Positions 33,648 to 43,576 of a DNA stretch of 64,000 bases are shown here, piece by piece. The notes beneath the pieces were generated by a model. It saw only the letters and a list, made by a program, of their open reading frames with translations. It was not told where the DNA came from and did no database searches. Every line of letters starts with the position of its first letter. Within the stretch, counting starts at the first letter, position 1. Source of the stretch: Paenibacillus rhizovicinus (GTDB taxonomy: Bacteria > Bacillota > Bacilli > Paenibacillales > Paenibacillaceae). The stretch covers positions 4,103,501-4,167,500 of the forward strand of contig NZ_CP048286.1 in assembly GCF_010365285.1 (NCBI RefSeq), read 5' to 3'. A program made the position numbers and the translations under genes.

Positions 33648-34679
33648 ATGAGCAATCATTCACATCCTAAGCAGCAGAACAACCAAAAGAACAACCAAAA
33701 GAACAACCAAAAGAACAACCAAAAGAACAACCAGCAGAACAACCAGCAGAACAACCGGCAGAAGGGGACAGAACAGGTTCCGATACCGAGAGAGCAAATA
33801 AACCGCGAAGCTCGCGCCAACAAGCGCAAGGCTCGGGACATGAATGCCAGAACGGAGACTTTGCTAAGCGTCGTGCTGCTGCTAGCGGGATCCTTCCTAA
33901 TTGCATTCAGCTTCAATGTCTTTCTCGTACCGCTAGGCATCGCATCCGGCGGCGTGTCGGGCATATCTATCCTCGTTCATTATGAGACAGGCATCCCGCC
34001 GGCCTATACGCAATGGGCGCTCAACGTACCCTTGTTCTTGCTCGGGCTGTGGCTGCTCGGCAAGCGATTTGCGCTGAAGACGGCGCTGGGTTCATTCCTG
34101 CTGCCGCTATTCGTGCTCTTCACCTCTCATTGGGAGCCGCTGACGGACAACGCCATGCTGGCCTCCATCTATGGCGGGATCGGCGTGGGAGCAGGGCTTG
34201 GCCTTGTGTTTCGCGGCAAGGCATCGACAGGGGGGCTGGATCTGGCTGCGCAGCTGCTGCATCGCTATACGGGCGTCCGCTTGGGGCTGGCCGTCCCGGC
34301 TTTTGATGGTATCGTCATCGCGGCGGCGGGCATCCTGATCGCGCCGGAAAATGCGCTTTATGCACTGGTCGGGTTGTTCGCCACGAGCAAGACAATCGAT
34401 TTTGTGCAGACGGGTCTTGCGATCTCGAAAGTCGCGTTCGTGATCTCCGACCATCCGGAGGAGATCACTCAGGTCGTGCTGCATGATCTGGACCGCGGAC
34501 TTACGAAGCTGGACGCCCACGGCGGATACACGGGCGAATCGAGGACGGTGTTGATGGTCGTGGTCGGCAGAGGCGAGGTATCGAAGCTGAAAAGCTTGGT
34601 CAGAACGGCTGATCCCGGAGCGTTCGTCATTATCAGCGACACCGCGGAAGTGTTGGGGGAAGGGTTCCAATTACCCTGA
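33648..34679 (+). CDS. YitT-family membrane protein (DUF161/DUF2179)
   Basis: 343-aa integral membrane protein. After a hydrophilic N-terminus of about 70 residues come five to six membrane segments (LLSVVLLLAGSFLIAFSFNV, WALNVPLFLLGLWLLG, GIVIAAAGILI), and a soluble C-terminal DUF2179 domain (ITQVVLHDLDRGLTKLDAHG, GEVSKLKSLVRTADPGAFVI). Function of the family is not established. The N-terminus is coded by a 12-base tandem repeat and is unusual. The start follows AAAGGAGCGAT. Confidence 0.88.
   Translation: MSNHSHPKQQNNQKNNQKNNQKNNQKNNQQNNQQNNRQKGTEQVPIPREQINREARANKRKARDMNARTETLLSVVLLLAGSFLIAFSFNVFLVPLGIASGGVSGISILVHYETGIPPAYTQWALNVPLFLLGLWLLGKRFALKTALGSFLLPLFVLFTSHWEPLTDNAMLASIYGGIGVGAGLGLVFRGKASTGGLDLAAQLLHRYTGVRLGLAVPAFDGIVIAAAGILIAPENALYALVGLFATSKTIDFVQTGLAISKVAFVISDHPEEITQVVLHDLDRGLTKLDAHGGYTGESRTVLMVVVGRGEVSKLKSLVRTADPGAFVIISDTAEVLGEGFQLP
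33675..33758 (+). repeat. 12-base tandem repeat in the yitT N-terminus
   Basis: Seven copies of a unit close to AAGAACAACCAA (first base A or C, last bases AA, AG or GG), in frame, coding KNNQ/QNNQ repeats. Copy number can change by slippage without breaking the frame. Confidence 0.9.
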
Positions 34680-34698
34680 AAACGAGCCGAATTTCTCG

Positions 34699-34727
34699 TT
34701 GTATTTATATGAATACCTATGTATAAT
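34699..34727 (+). promoter_or_regulatory. argC promoter with possible ArgR box
   Basis: TTGTAT (34699-34704), 17 bases, TATAAT (34722-34727). The spacer overlaps a palindrome, GTATT and AATAC six bases apart (34701-34716), and TGTAT/ATACA (34720-34733) overlaps the -10. Both resemble the A/T-rich arms of ArgR/AhrC boxes, but the match to TGAATWWWWATTCA is partial. Confidence 0.5.
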
Positions 34728-34799
34728 AATACAGAGTAAAAGCTATTTCCACGATCCTTCCGTTTGTGTACAATGAATGAATAACTAGGAAGGATAAGG

Positions 34800-35864
34800 A
34801 TGGGAGAGACGGACATGAGCACAGTGGTAAGAGCAGCGATCATTGGATCGACCGGTTACGGCGGCGTAGAGCTGATTCGGCTCCTGGCGGGACACCCGCA
34901 GGTTGAAGTGACGTCGGTCGTTTCCTCTTCGAGCGCAGGCGCGCCGATCGCGGAGGGTTTTCCGCATTTGAATGAAATTCGTACAGACTTGCTGGATGAC
35001 GTCGATCCGGCGCTCTTGAAGAGCAAGGCCGATGTAGTATTCATCGCGACGCCCGCGGGCGTTGCGTCCAAAATAACGCCGCTGCTGCTTGCAGAAGGCT
35101 TGAAGGTCATTGATATTTCCGGCGACCATCGGTTGAAGGACCGCTCGGAATATGAGACATGGTATAAGAAAGAACCGGCTGCGCAGGAGTACTTGGACCA
35201 AGCGGTCTTCGGTTTGTGCGAGGTTTACGGGGAATCCGTGCGCGGCGCGGACCTGATCTCCAATCCCGGCTGCTTCCCGACGGCGACGCTGCTTGGACTG
35301 GTACCTGCGGTGAAAGCGGGTCTGATCGATCCGGCTTCGATCATCATCGATGCTAAATCCGGCGTTTCGGGCGCAGGACGCGGCGTGAGCCTGGGTAACC
35401 ACTATTCAGAAGTCAACGAGAACTTCAAAGCTTATAAAATCAACAAGCATCAGCATATCCCGGAAATCGAGCAAGTGCTTTCGGATATTGCGGGCAAGAA
35501 GGTCGTCACGACGTTCACGACGCATCTCGTTCCGATGACGCGCGGCATCATGAGCACGATGTACGCATCGATGACCGGCAATCATACGAATGAAGATTTC
35601 ATCTCGCTGTATCGCAATTATTATGAAGGCCGCCCTTTCGTGCGCATTCGCCAGAACGGCGTGTGGCCGGCGACCAAAGAAGTATCGGGCTCCAACTATT
35701 GCGACATCGGCTTTGCCGTTGATCCGCGGACGAACCGCGTCACGATCGTATCGGTCATCGATAACCTCGTGAAGGGCGCTGCAGGGCAAGCCATTCAGAA
35801 TCTCAATTTGATGATGGGCTGGGACGAGTCGCTGGGACTCAGATTCGTACCGGTTTATCCTTAA
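34800..35864 (+). CDS. argC: N-acetyl-gamma-glutamyl-phosphate reductase
   Basis: Third step of arginine synthesis: NADPH reduction of N-acetylglutamyl phosphate to the semialdehyde. The 354-aa protein has the Rossmann start IIGSTGYGGVELIRLLAGHP and the catalytic cysteine in LISNPGCFPTATLLGLVPAV. AGGAAGG lies 8 bases before the ATG at 34800; an in-frame ATG at 34815 behind GGGAGAGACGG is an alternative. First gene of argC-J-B-D-F. Confidence 0.96.
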   Translation: MGETDMSTVVRAAIIGSTGYGGVELIRLLAGHPQVEVTSVVSSSSAGAPIAEGFPHLNEIRTDLLDDVDPALLKSKADVVFIATPAGVASKITPLLLAEGLKVIDISGDHRLKDRSEYETWYKKEPAAQEYLDQAVFGLCEVYGESVRGADLISNPGCFPTATLLGLVPAVKAGLIDPASIIIDAKSGVSGAGRGVSLGNHYSEVNENFKAYKINKHQHIPEIEQVLSDIAGKKVVTTFTTHLVPMTRGIMSTMYASMTGNHTNEDFISLYRNYYEGRPFVRIRQNGVWPATKEVSGSNYCDIGFAVDPRTNRVTIVSVIDNLVKGAAGQAIQNLNLMMGWDESLGLRFVPVYP

Positions 35865-35946
35865 GAATAGTATGAATATGCTTTCACATTGCAAGCTGGA
35901 GCGTTGTGCGCGGTGTGAAAAACGCAGAAGGAGAAGCGATTGAACA

Positions 35947-37188
35947 ATGGGACAGGGGAACACATCCGCATCATACACGGTCGTGCCGAACGGCTCGGTC
36001 ACGACCCCCAAAGGCTTTAAAGCCGCCGGCCTGCACTGCGGCCTGAAGAAAACGACGCGCCACGACCTTGGCGCTATCGTATGCGAAGTACCCGCCGCGG
36101 CAGCTGGCGTGTACACGACGAACGCGTTCCAGGCGGCACCGATCGCCGTCACGCGCGCGAGCATCGGCGCAGGCGGCAAGCTGCGCGCCGTCATTGTCAA
36201 CAGCGGCAACGCCAACGCGTGCACCGGCGAGCAGGGCGAAGCAGACGCGTACGAGATGCGCAGCGCGTTCGCGCAGGCCATCGGCGTGCCGGCGGAGCAG
36301 GTAGCGGTAGCATCGACGGGCGTCATCGGCGAGCTGCTGAAGATGGACCGCGTACGCGGCGGCATCGCGGAACTGCCGGCTCGGCTTGGCGATTCCTATG
36401 AAGCGGCGGATGATTTCTGCCAAGCGATTCTGACGACGGACCTCGTGAAGAAGGAAGTCTGCGTGTCCGTCACGGTGGACGGCAAGGCCGTACATATCGC
36501 TGGCGCGTCCAAAGGCAGCGGCATGATCCATCCGAACATGGCGACGATGCTCGGCTTCGTGACGACGGATGCTGCCATCGGCAGCGAGACGCTGCATAAG
36601 CTGCTTCGTCAAGTGACGGACCTGACGTTCAACATGATCACCGTGGACGGAGACACAAGCACGAACGATATGCTGGTCGCGATGGCGAGCGGGCTGGCGG
36701 GCAACGAAGAGCTGACGGAAGCGCATGCGGATCTTGCCGCATTCGCCGAAGGGCTTTGCTACGTGTGCGAAGTGCTGGCCAAAGCGATCGCACGCGACGG
36801 CGAAGGTGCTACCAAGCTGGTCGAAGTGCAAGTGCGCGGCGCGGAGAACGCTGCATCGGCACAGGCGATCGCGAAGACGGTCATCGGTTCCTCGCTCGTG
36901 AAGTCCGCTGTATTCGGCGCCGATGCGAACTGGGGACGGATCATTGCGGCGGTCGGCCGCGCAGGCGTACCGGTCAATCCGGAGACGGTCGATATCGCGC
37001 TCGGCGACATCGTTACGTTGACGCAGTCCCGTCCGGTAGCATTCGACGAGGAAGCTGCGCTGGAATATTTGAAGGGCGACACGGTCGTCATTCACGTCGA
37101 CCTGCACATGGGCGAAGGCGCCGCAACGGCATGGGGCTGCGACCTGACCTATGATTACGTCCGCATTAACGCGGCGTATCGGACCTAG
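35947..37188 (+). CDS. argJ: bifunctional ornithine acetyltransferase / N-acetylglutamate synthase
   Basis: Recycles the acetyl group from N-acetylornithine to glutamate, and can also start the pathway from acetyl-CoA. The 413-aa precursor cleaves itself before the nucleophile Thr200 in HPNMATMLGFVTTD. Other family segments: VNSGNANACTGEQG and FNMITVDGDTSTNDMLV. No argA is seen, consistent with the bifunctional type. GAAGGAG is 11 or so bases before the start. Confidence 0.96.
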   Translation: MGQGNTSASYTVVPNGSVTTPKGFKAAGLHCGLKKTTRHDLGAIVCEVPAAAAGVYTTNAFQAAPIAVTRASIGAGGKLRAVIVNSGNANACTGEQGEADAYEMRSAFAQAIGVPAEQVAVASTGVIGELLKMDRVRGGIAELPARLGDSYEAADDFCQAILTTDLVKKEVCVSVTVDGKAVHIAGASKGSGMIHPNMATMLGFVTTDAAIGSETLHKLLRQVTDLTFNMITVDGDTSTNDMLVAMASGLAGNEELTEAHADLAAFAEGLCYVCEVLAKAIARDGEGATKLVEVQVRGAENAASAQAIAKTVIGSSLVKSAVFGADANWGRIIAAVGRAGVPVNPETVDIALGDIVTLTQSRPVAFDEEAALEYLKGDTVVIHVDLHMGEGAATAWGCDLTYDYVRINAAYRT

Positions 37189-37237
37189 GCGGCTATACGA
37201 AACGATGAATCTCGGTATGAAGGGAACGGAAGCTGAT

Positions 37238-38026
37238 ATGGAACAACGGTTTGTCATGAAATGCGGAGGCAGCACGCTGGCGGCGCTGCCGGCTTCCTTT
37301 TTCGAGGATTTGCGCGACTTGCAGGCGCGGGGCGTGAAAGCGGTCATCGTGCACGGCGGCGGTCCGGCGATTTCCGAAACGCTCGGCAAGCTCGGCATCG
37401 AGAGCGAGTTCGTGGGCGGTCTGCGCAAGACGAGCAACGAGGTGCTGGATGTCGTCGAGATGGTGCTGGCTGGACGCATTAACAAGGAAATCGTCCGCCG
37501 CATCCAACAAAGCGGAGCGAAGGCGCTCGGCCTCTCCGGCGTGGACGGCGAATTGATTAAGGCGCAGCCGGTTGCGAACGCGGCCGAGATCGGCTTCGTC
37601 GGCGACGTCACGGACGTGAACGCCGCGATTATCGAAGGCGTGATGGGCATGGGCTATATACCGGTCATCGCGCCGATCGGCATCGATGCGGCAGCGCAGC
37701 GTTACAACATCAACGCGGACACGGCGGCAGGGGCGGTTGCTTCCCGCCTCGGCGTAGAGCGGATGATCGTCGTAACCGACGTGCCGGGCATCATGAAGAC
37801 GGTGAACGGCGAGAAGCAGGTACTGCCGTCCGTGACGGTAGTAGAGATCGAAGCGATGATCGCCAGCGGCGAGATTTACGGCGGCATGATTCCGAAGGTG
37901 CGAGCGGCGATCGCCTGCATCCAAGGCGACGTGAAGGAAGTCGTGATCGTCAACGGCGACATGCCTGGCGTACTTAGCAAAGTCGTGCTCGAAGGCGGCA
38001 TTGGCACGCGGATCGTCCAGCAATAA
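37238..38026 (+). CDS. argB: N-acetylglutamate kinase
   Basis: Second step of arginine synthesis, phosphorylating N-acetylglutamate; usually the arginine-feedback target. The 262-aa protein has FVMKCGGSTLAAL, IVHGGGPAISETLGKLGIES and the C-terminal GGMIPKVRAAIACIQGDVKE. The frame is open back to 37151 inside argJ, but the ATG at 37238 follows GGAACGGAAG and gives the usual N-terminus. Confidence 0.95.
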   Translation: MEQRFVMKCGGSTLAALPASFFEDLRDLQARGVKAVIVHGGGPAISETLGKLGIESEFVGGLRKTSNEVLDVVEMVLAGRINKEIVRRIQQSGAKALGLSGVDGELIKAQPVANAAEIGFVGDVTDVNAAIIEGVMGMGYIPVIAPIGIDAAAQRYNINADTAAGAVASRLGVERMIVVTDVPGIMKTVNGEKQVLPSVTVVEIEAMIASGEIYGGMIPKVRAAIACIQGDVKEVVIVNGDMPGVLSKVVLEGGIGTRIVQQ

Positions 38027-38059
38027 TCCATTTATTTTAAATGAGAGGGTGAACGTAAG

Positions 38060-39274
38060 ATGAGCGATATGAACAAAGACGCAGCAGCCAACGGCGGAAG
38101 CTCGCTGTTCCCGACGTACGCAAGATATCCGATCTCCTTGGTGAAAGGAGAAGGCAGTTGGCTGTGGGACGACCAAGGTAACAAATACCTGGACTTTATG
38201 TGCGGCATTGCCGTCACGAACCTCGGCCACGCGCCGAAGCCGGTGAAGGACGCGCTCGTAAAGCAGCTCGACGAGCTGTGGCATGTCTCCAACCTGTTCC
38301 ACATTCCGAACCAGGAAGCGGCAGCGAAGCTGCTCACGGACAATAGCCCGGCGGACGCGGTCTTCTTCTGCAGCACGGGCGCGGAAGCCAACGAAGCTGC
38401 GATCAAGCTCGCTCGCCGTTATCAGCAGAAAGTGAAGGGCAATGGCCGCTACGAGATTCTTACGTTCGCCCAATCCTTCCACGGACGCACCTTGGCGACG
38501 CTGACGGCGACCGGCCAAGAGAAAGTGAAAGAAGGCTTCCTGCCGTTGCCTGAAGGCTTCCGCTACATTCCGCTGCACGACATCGAGGCGCTGGAAGCGG
38601 CGATTACGGACCGGACAGCTGCAGTCATGATCGAGACGATTCAAGCCGAAGGCGGCATCATTCCGGTAGAACCGGCTTTCCTTGCGCATTTGGCGAAGCT
38701 GTGCAAAGAGCGCGGCGTTCTGCTCATCATCGACGAGATCCAAACGGGCATGGGACGTACGGGCAAAATGTTCGGATTCCAGCATTACGGCATCGAACCG
38801 GATATTTTCACCCTGGCCAAAGGGATCGGAAGCGGCTTCCCGGTCGGCGCGATGCTGGCCAAAGGCGAGCTGGCCGAGGCGTTCTCGGCAGGCAGCCACG
38901 GTTCCACGTTCGGCGGTACGCCGATTGCAACGGCCGTCGTGAAAGCGACGATCGAAACGCTGTTGAAAGAGAAAGCGGCTGACCGCGCGGCGGAAACAGG
39001 CGAATACCTGATGAACGAACTGCGCGGCAAACTGGCCGGCAATCCATTCGTGAAGGACGTTCGCGGCAAAGGCCTGTTAGTGGGCATCGAGTGCACGGGG
39101 CCGGTCGCGCCAATCATTGCGGAAGGGCAGAAACGCGGCTTGCTCGTCATTACGGCGGGACCAAACGTCGTTCGTCTGCTTCCAAGCCTGCTGGTATCGC
39201 GTGAAGAAGTCGATCAAGCGGTAAGCATCCTGAGCTCGATTTTCGCAGACCAAACGGCTGCGGCGCAGTTGTAA
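38060..39274 (+). CDS. argD: acetylornithine aminotransferase
   Basis: PLP enzyme converting N-acetylglutamate semialdehyde to N-acetylornithine. The 404-aa class III aminotransferase has the phosphate-binding CSTGAEANEAAIKLAR, the cofactor aspartate in LLIIDEIQTGMGRTGKMF, and the Schiff-base lysine in TLAKGIGSGFPVGAML. The start follows GAGAGGGTGAA. Confidence 0.95.
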   Translation: MSDMNKDAAANGGSSLFPTYARYPISLVKGEGSWLWDDQGNKYLDFMCGIAVTNLGHAPKPVKDALVKQLDELWHVSNLFHIPNQEAAAKLLTDNSPADAVFFCSTGAEANEAAIKLARRYQQKVKGNGRYEILTFAQSFHGRTLATLTATGQEKVKEGFLPLPEGFRYIPLHDIEALEAAITDRTAAVMIETIQAEGGIIPVEPAFLAHLAKLCKERGVLLIIDEIQTGMGRTGKMFGFQHYGIEPDIFTLAKGIGSGFPVGAMLAKGELAEAFSAGSHGSTFGGTPIATAVVKATIETLLKEKAADRAAETGEYLMNELRGKLAGNPFVKDVRGKGLLVGIECTGPVAPIIAEGQKRGLLVITAGPNVVRLLPSLLVSREEVDQAVSILSSIFADQTAAAQL

Positions 39275-39290
39275 CGAGAGGAGATTCACC

Positions 39291-40250
39291 ATGTCCCAAT
39301 TGTTAAAAGAAGAGCTCGCGGTCAGCCTGAAAGGCCGCGATTTTATAGAACTGTCCGATTACACGCCGGATGAAATCCGGTACCTGATCGATCTTGCGAT
39401 CGAGCTGAAACGCAAGCTGAAGGCGGGCGAGACGTATCATCCGTTGAAAGGCAAGACGCTCGGGATGATCTTCGAGAAATCGTCCACGCGCACGCGCGTA
39501 TCGTTCGAGGTTGGCATGTACCAGCTTGGCGGCCAGGCGCTGTTCCTGAGCCGCAACGATCTGCAAATCGGCCGCGGGGAGACCGTGTCCGATACCGCGC
39601 AAACCTTGTCGCGTTACTTGGACGGCATGATGATCCGCACGTTCGCGCATCGCACGGTCATCGAGCTTGCCCGCGCGGCGACGGTACCGGTCATTAACGG
39701 CCTTACAGATCTGGCGCATCCGTGCCAGGTGCTGGCCGACTACCAAGCGGTGCTGGAGCACAAAGGCCGCCTGGAAGGGCTCAAAATCGCCTATATCGGC
39801 GATGGCAACAACATGGTTCACTCGCTGCTCATCGGCGCGGCGAAGCTAGGCATGCACATGTCGGTCGCGACGCCGGAAGGCTACGAGCCGGATGAGGATG
39901 TCGTACGCATGGCGAAGGATTACGCAGCTGAGACGGGTTCGCGCATTACCGTTTGCCGCGATCCGCGCGAAGCGATCGAAGGCGCGGACGTCGTATATAC
40001 GGACGTATGGGCAAGCATGGGCTTCGAAGCCGAGCAGAAAGAACGCGAAATGGCATTCGCGAGCTACCAAGTGAACGAAGAGCTCGCCAGCTACGCGAAG
40101 AGCGACTTCATCTTCATGCACTGCCTGCCCGCGCACCGCGGCGAAGAAGTCAGCGAAGGCATCATCGACGGCAAGCATTCTATTATTTTCGACCAAGCGG
40201 AGAACCGCCTGCACGCGCAGAAAGCGATTATGGCTGCTATTATGGGTTAA
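39291..40250 (+). CDS. argF: ornithine carbamoyltransferase
   Basis: Joins ornithine and carbamoyl phosphate to citrulline. The 319-aa protein has the carbamoyl-phosphate motif SSTRTRVSFEVGM, HPCQVLADYQ, and the ornithine motif MHCLPAHRGEEV. The start follows GAGAGGAG, 16 bases after argD. Last gene of the first arg cluster; carbamoyl phosphate synthase genes are not in the window. Confidence 0.96.
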   Translation: MSQLLKEELAVSLKGRDFIELSDYTPDEIRYLIDLAIELKRKLKAGETYHPLKGKTLGMIFEKSSTRTRVSFEVGMYQLGGQALFLSRNDLQIGRGETVSDTAQTLSRYLDGMMIRTFAHRTVIELARAATVPVINGLTDLAHPCQVLADYQAVLEHKGRLEGLKIAYIGDGNNMVHSLLIGAAKLGMHMSVATPEGYEPDEDVVRMAKDYAAETGSRITVCRDPREAIEGADVVYTDVWASMGFEAEQKEREMAFASYQVNEELASYAKSDFIFMHCLPAHRGEEVSEGIIDGKHSIIFDQAENRLHAQKAIMAAIMG

Positions 40251-40354
40251 TGTTGTTAAGTTTTTGGCTTTGATTTAGATTTAAGTTTTTGTATTGGTTA
40301 GGCGTTGGTACTGGTACAGTAGACGTTGTCTGGCTTTTATGCTCGTCTTATACT

Positions 40355-40389
40355 CGGCCTAGATCAATGCCTAGGCCGCACCGGTTTTT
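40355..40389 (+). terminator. possible terminator after argF
   Basis: CGGCCTAG (40355-40362) pairs with CTAGGCCG (40371-40378); a run of five T's follows six bases later. The gap makes it uncertain. Confidence 0.45.
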
Positions 40390-40425
40390 CTACCCCAGCT
40401 CACTCCGGGAATTGCGTTAAGAAGT

Positions 40426-40557
40426 GCCCGGAGGGCGGGGAGGAGTCGGAGCAACGAAGTGGTCGCCTTTGTAGTCGGATTTCACCCAATTTATAATTGA
40501 GGTGATCAAAGAAATCCGACTACAACAGCGAGCGCAGAACCACCCCGCCCGCAGGGC
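40426..40557. repeat. large nested palindrome between argF and argG
   Basis: Outer arms GGGCGGGG (40433-40440) and CCCCGCCC (40543-40550), extended by GCCC/GGGC, enclose a perfect 15-bp inverted repeat TTGTAGTCGGATTTC (40469-40483) and its complement (40511-40525). That in turn encloses CAATT-TAT-AATTG. It carries no T-run. It looks like a dispersed intergenic palindromic element or MITE, or a structured leader of argG. Confidence 0.75.
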
Positions 40558-40606
40558 ATGCACTTAAGCATTTTCCCGAAATTATCATCCATTAAGGAGC
40601 GTACTT

Positions 40607-41842
40607 ATGGCAAAGGAAAAAATCGTTCTCGCATACTCCGGCGGTCTAGACACGTCCGTCATCTTGAAATGGCTCAAAGAAACCTACGACGCGGAAATCA
40701 TCGCTTTCACGGCCGACATCGGCCAAAAGGACGAGCTCGACGGCCTGGAAGCGAAGGCGTTGGCAACTGGCGCGTCCAAAGTATACATCGACGACCTGCG
40801 CGACGAGTTTGCGCAAGATTTCATCTACCCGATGTTCCAATCCGGCGCGCTGTATGAAGGCCAGTACCTGCTCGGCACGTCCATCGCGCGTCCGCTTATC
40901 GCGAAACGCATGGTCGACATCGCGCGCGCGGAAGGCGCGACGGCGATCGCGCACGGCGCGACGGGCAAAGGCAACGACCAAGTGCGCTTCGAGCTGACGG
41001 CTGCCGCTCTGGCACCGGACATCGCCGTCATCGCGCCTTGGCGCCTCGAAGAATTCCGCGAGCAGTTCCCGGGCCGCGCGGAAATGATCGCGTACGCGGA
41101 GAAGCACGACATTCCGGTACAGGCTTCCGCGGCGAAGCCGTACTCCATGGACCGCAACCTGCTGCACATCAGCTTCGAGAGCGGCATGCTGGAAGATCCG
41201 TGGTTCGATCCGAGCAGCGACGACAACAAGGGCATGTTCGTATTGTCCGTCTCCCCTGAGGATGCGCCGGATCAATCCGAATACGTAGAGCTGACGTTCG
41301 AAGCCGGCAATTGCATCGCCATTAACGGCGAACAGCTGAGCCCGCTGCAAGTCATGGAGAAGCTGAACGAGCTGGGCGGCAAGCACGGCATCGGCCGCGT
41401 CGACATGGTCGAGAACCGTTTTGTCGGCATGAAGAGCCGCGGCGTCTACGAGACACCGGGCGGCACGATCCTGTTCACCGCGCATCGCAAAATGGAATCG
41501 CTCACGATGGACCGCGACGTCATGCACCTGCGCGACTCGCTCATTTCCAAATACGCATCGCTCGTATATAACGGCTTCTGGTTCGCGCCGGAGCGTCTTG
41601 CGCTGCAAGCGCTCGTGCTGGAAAGCCAGAAGAACGTCACCGGCGTCGTTCGCCTGAAGCTGTACAAAGGCAACGTCATCGGCGCAGGCGTGAAGAGCCC
41701 TGTCAGCCTGTACAACCCGGACATCGCGACGATGGAAGCCGATCCGTCCAAAGCTTACGATCAAGGCGACGCAACCGGCTTTATCCGCTTGAACGCGCTT
41801 CGCCTGAAAGTATCGTCCGGCGTCGAGCAGAACAAGAAGTAA
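40607..41842 (+). CDS. argG: argininosuccinate synthase
   Basis: ATP-dependent joining of citrulline and aspartate. The 411-aa protein has the ATP pyrophosphatase P-loop [34 protein letters not shown] and the [14 protein letters not shown] tract. The start ATG follows AAGGAG. Codons are markedly G/C-ending compared with the flagellar region. argH follows after 84 bases. Confidence 0.96.
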   Translation: MAKEKIVLAYSGGLDTSVILKWLKETYDAEIIAFTADIGQKDELDGLEAKALATGASKVYIDDLRDEFAQDFIYPMFQSGALYEGQYLLGTSIARPLIAKRMVDIARAEGATAIAHGATGKGNDQVRFELTAAALAPDIAVIAPWRLEEFREQFPGRAEMIAYAEKHDIPVQASAAKPYSMDRNLLHISFESGMLEDPWFDPSSDDNKGMFVLSVSPEDAPDQSEYVELTFEAGNCIAINGEQLSPLQVMEKLNELGGKHGIGRVDMVENRFVGMKSRGVYETPGGTILFTAHRKMESLTMDRDVMHLRDSLISKYASLVYNGFWFAPERLALQALVLESQKNVTGVVRLKLYKGNVIGAGVKSPVSLYNPDIATMEADPSKAYDQGDATGFIRLNALRLKVSSGVEQNKK

Positions 41843-41926
41843 TAACGACAGACCCGTGCCGGCGCACCATGCCGGTCCGGGTCGTTCGTCAGAAAAGGCA
41901 CGAAACGATAAAGGAGTGCACCGCTT

Positions 41927-43342
41927 GTGAGTAAATTATGGGGCGGCCGGTTCACGAAGAAAACCGACCAGCTGGTTGAAGAATACACGGCATCGATAAC
42001 ATTTGATAAAGAATTGGCCGAGGAAGACATTCAAGGCAGTTTGGCGCACGTAACGATGCTGGGCAAGCAGGGCATCCTGCCGGCCGCGGACGTGGAGACG
42101 ATCAAGGACGGCTTGCATCGCGTCTTGCAGCGCATCAAGCGCAACGACTTGGAGTTTTCAATCGCAGACGAAGACATCCATATGAACATCGAGAAGACGC
42201 TGATTGACGATATCGGCTCCGTAGGCGGCAAATTGCATACGGGACGCAGCCGTAATGACCAGGTTGCGACGGATATGCACCTGTACTTGCGCAAACGCGT
42301 CGTCGAATTCGTCGACATGCTTCAGAAGCTGCAGGAGGCGCTCGTTTCGCAGGCGAAAGCCAATATCGATACGATCCTTCCGGGCTATACGCATCTTCAG
42401 CGCGCGCAGCCGATCCTGTTCGCGCATCATATGATGGCTTACGTCAGCATGTTCGGCCGCGACATCGAGCGTCTGCAGGACAGCTACAAGCGCGTGAACA
42501 TGCTGCCGCTCGGCGCCGGCGCGCTCGCAGGCACGACGTTCCCGATCGACCGCCATTTCGTGGCGAGCCAATTGAAATTCGACCGCGTGTACGAGAACAG
42601 CCTGGATGCCGTCAGCGACCGCGATTTCATCTTGGAATTCCTGTCGCATGCGTCGATCATCATGATGCATCTGTCTCGTCTGAGCGAGGAGCTTATCCTC
42701 TGGTCGAGCACGGAGTTCCATTTCGTGGAGCTGGATGATGCGTTCTGCACGGGCAGCAGCATCATGCCGCAGAAGAAGAATCCCGACGTGCCCGAGCTTG
42801 TCCGCGGTAAGACGGGCCGTGTCTACGGCAACCTCGTCGGCCTGCTGACCGTACTGAAGTCGCTGCCGCTGGCGTACAACAAGGACATGCAGGAAGACAA
42901 AGAAGGCATGTTCGATACCGTTCGCACGCTGCAAGGCGCACTTCAGTTGTTTGCGCCGATGATCGCGACAATGAAGGTCAACAAGGACAGGATGCGTCAA
43001 GCCGTCAATCAGGATTTCTCCAACGCGACGGATATCGCCGACTTCCTCGTCGGCAAAGGCTTGCCGTTCCGTCAAGCGCATGAGGTCATCGGCAAAACGG
43101 TGCTCTACTGCATCCAGCAGGGCAAATATTTGCTCGACCTGACGCTCGATGAATTCAAGCAATTCTCCTCGTTGTTCGATGATCGGATCTACAGCGTATT
43201 GCAGCCGGAGAATGTCGTGAACGCCCGTAACGTTTACGGCGGCACGGCAACGAAACAGGTCACGGAAGCCATCGTTCGCGCGGAAGGCGAATTGGCGGGA
43301 ACGGCGTCTTGGGTCACGGAATACGCGGAACGCAGCCGCTAA
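41927..43342 (+). CDS. argH: argininosuccinate lyase
   Basis: Splits argininosuccinate to arginine and fumarate, the last step. The 471-aa protein has the fumarase-superfamily signature [16 protein letters not shown] and [16 protein letters not shown]. The start is GTG at 41927 behind AAAGGAGTG. The gene ends in a strong terminator, closing an argG-argH unit. Confidence 0.96.
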   Translation: MSKLWGGRFTKKTDQLVEEYTASITFDKELAEEDIQGSLAHVTMLGKQGILPAADVETIKDGLHRVLQRIKRNDLEFSIADEDIHMNIEKTLIDDIGSVGGKLHTGRSRNDQVATDMHLYLRKRVVEFVDMLQKLQEALVSQAKANIDTILPGYTHLQRAQPILFAHHMMAYVSMFGRDIERLQDSYKRVNMLPLGAGALAGTTFPIDRHFVASQLKFDRVYENSLDAVSDRDFILEFLSHASIIMMHLSRLSEELILWSSTEFHFVELDDAFCTGSSIMPQKKNPDVPELVRGKTGRVYGNLVGLLTVLKSLPLAYNKDMQEDKEGMFDTVRTLQGALQLFAPMIATMKVNKDRMRQAVNQDFSNATDIADFLVGKGLPFRQAHEVIGKTVLYCIQQGKYLLDLTLDEFKQFSSLFDDRIYSVLQPENVVNARNVYGGTATKQVTEAIVRAEGELAGTASWVTEYAERSR

Positions 43343-43362
43343 TTGAATCACATGCATACGAT

Positions 43363-43420
43363 AAAGCCCCGTCCCGGGCTGACGAATTCACGGTCAGCGC
43401 TCCGAGACGGGGCTTTTTTA
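43363..43420 (+). terminator. argH terminator
   Basis: Outer stem AAAGCCCCGTC with GACGGGGCTTT and an inner stem GCTGAC/GTCAGC, followed by T's. The next 150 bases to the convergent VanW gene hold only a low-complexity C/T-rich stretch. Confidence 0.9.
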
Positions 43421-43576
43421 TGTATCGGATCGCCAGTGGAGGAAACCCAACTCTGTATCCCGCTTATTTCGCTGTTGCTTACTTCGCCTTGCTTCCCACG
43501 TCTTGTATACTCAGCCTTGCTTACTCAGCCTCGTTCACCTAGCTATACTTACCATTCCTTTCTTATGCTGCCTCGC

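Noticed and set aside
33675..33758. Short tandem repeats taken as a CRISPR array.
   Set aside because: Units are 12 bases, contiguous, without spacers, and in frame within a coding sequence.
35971..37650. 559-residue minus-strand open frame over argJ and argB, and similar long antisense frames over secA, prfB, argG, argH, uvrB and the U32 gene.
   Set aside because: They are shadows caused by G/C-ending codons of the real genes; they have Arg/His-rich compositions, no ribosome binding sites and no recognisable motifs.
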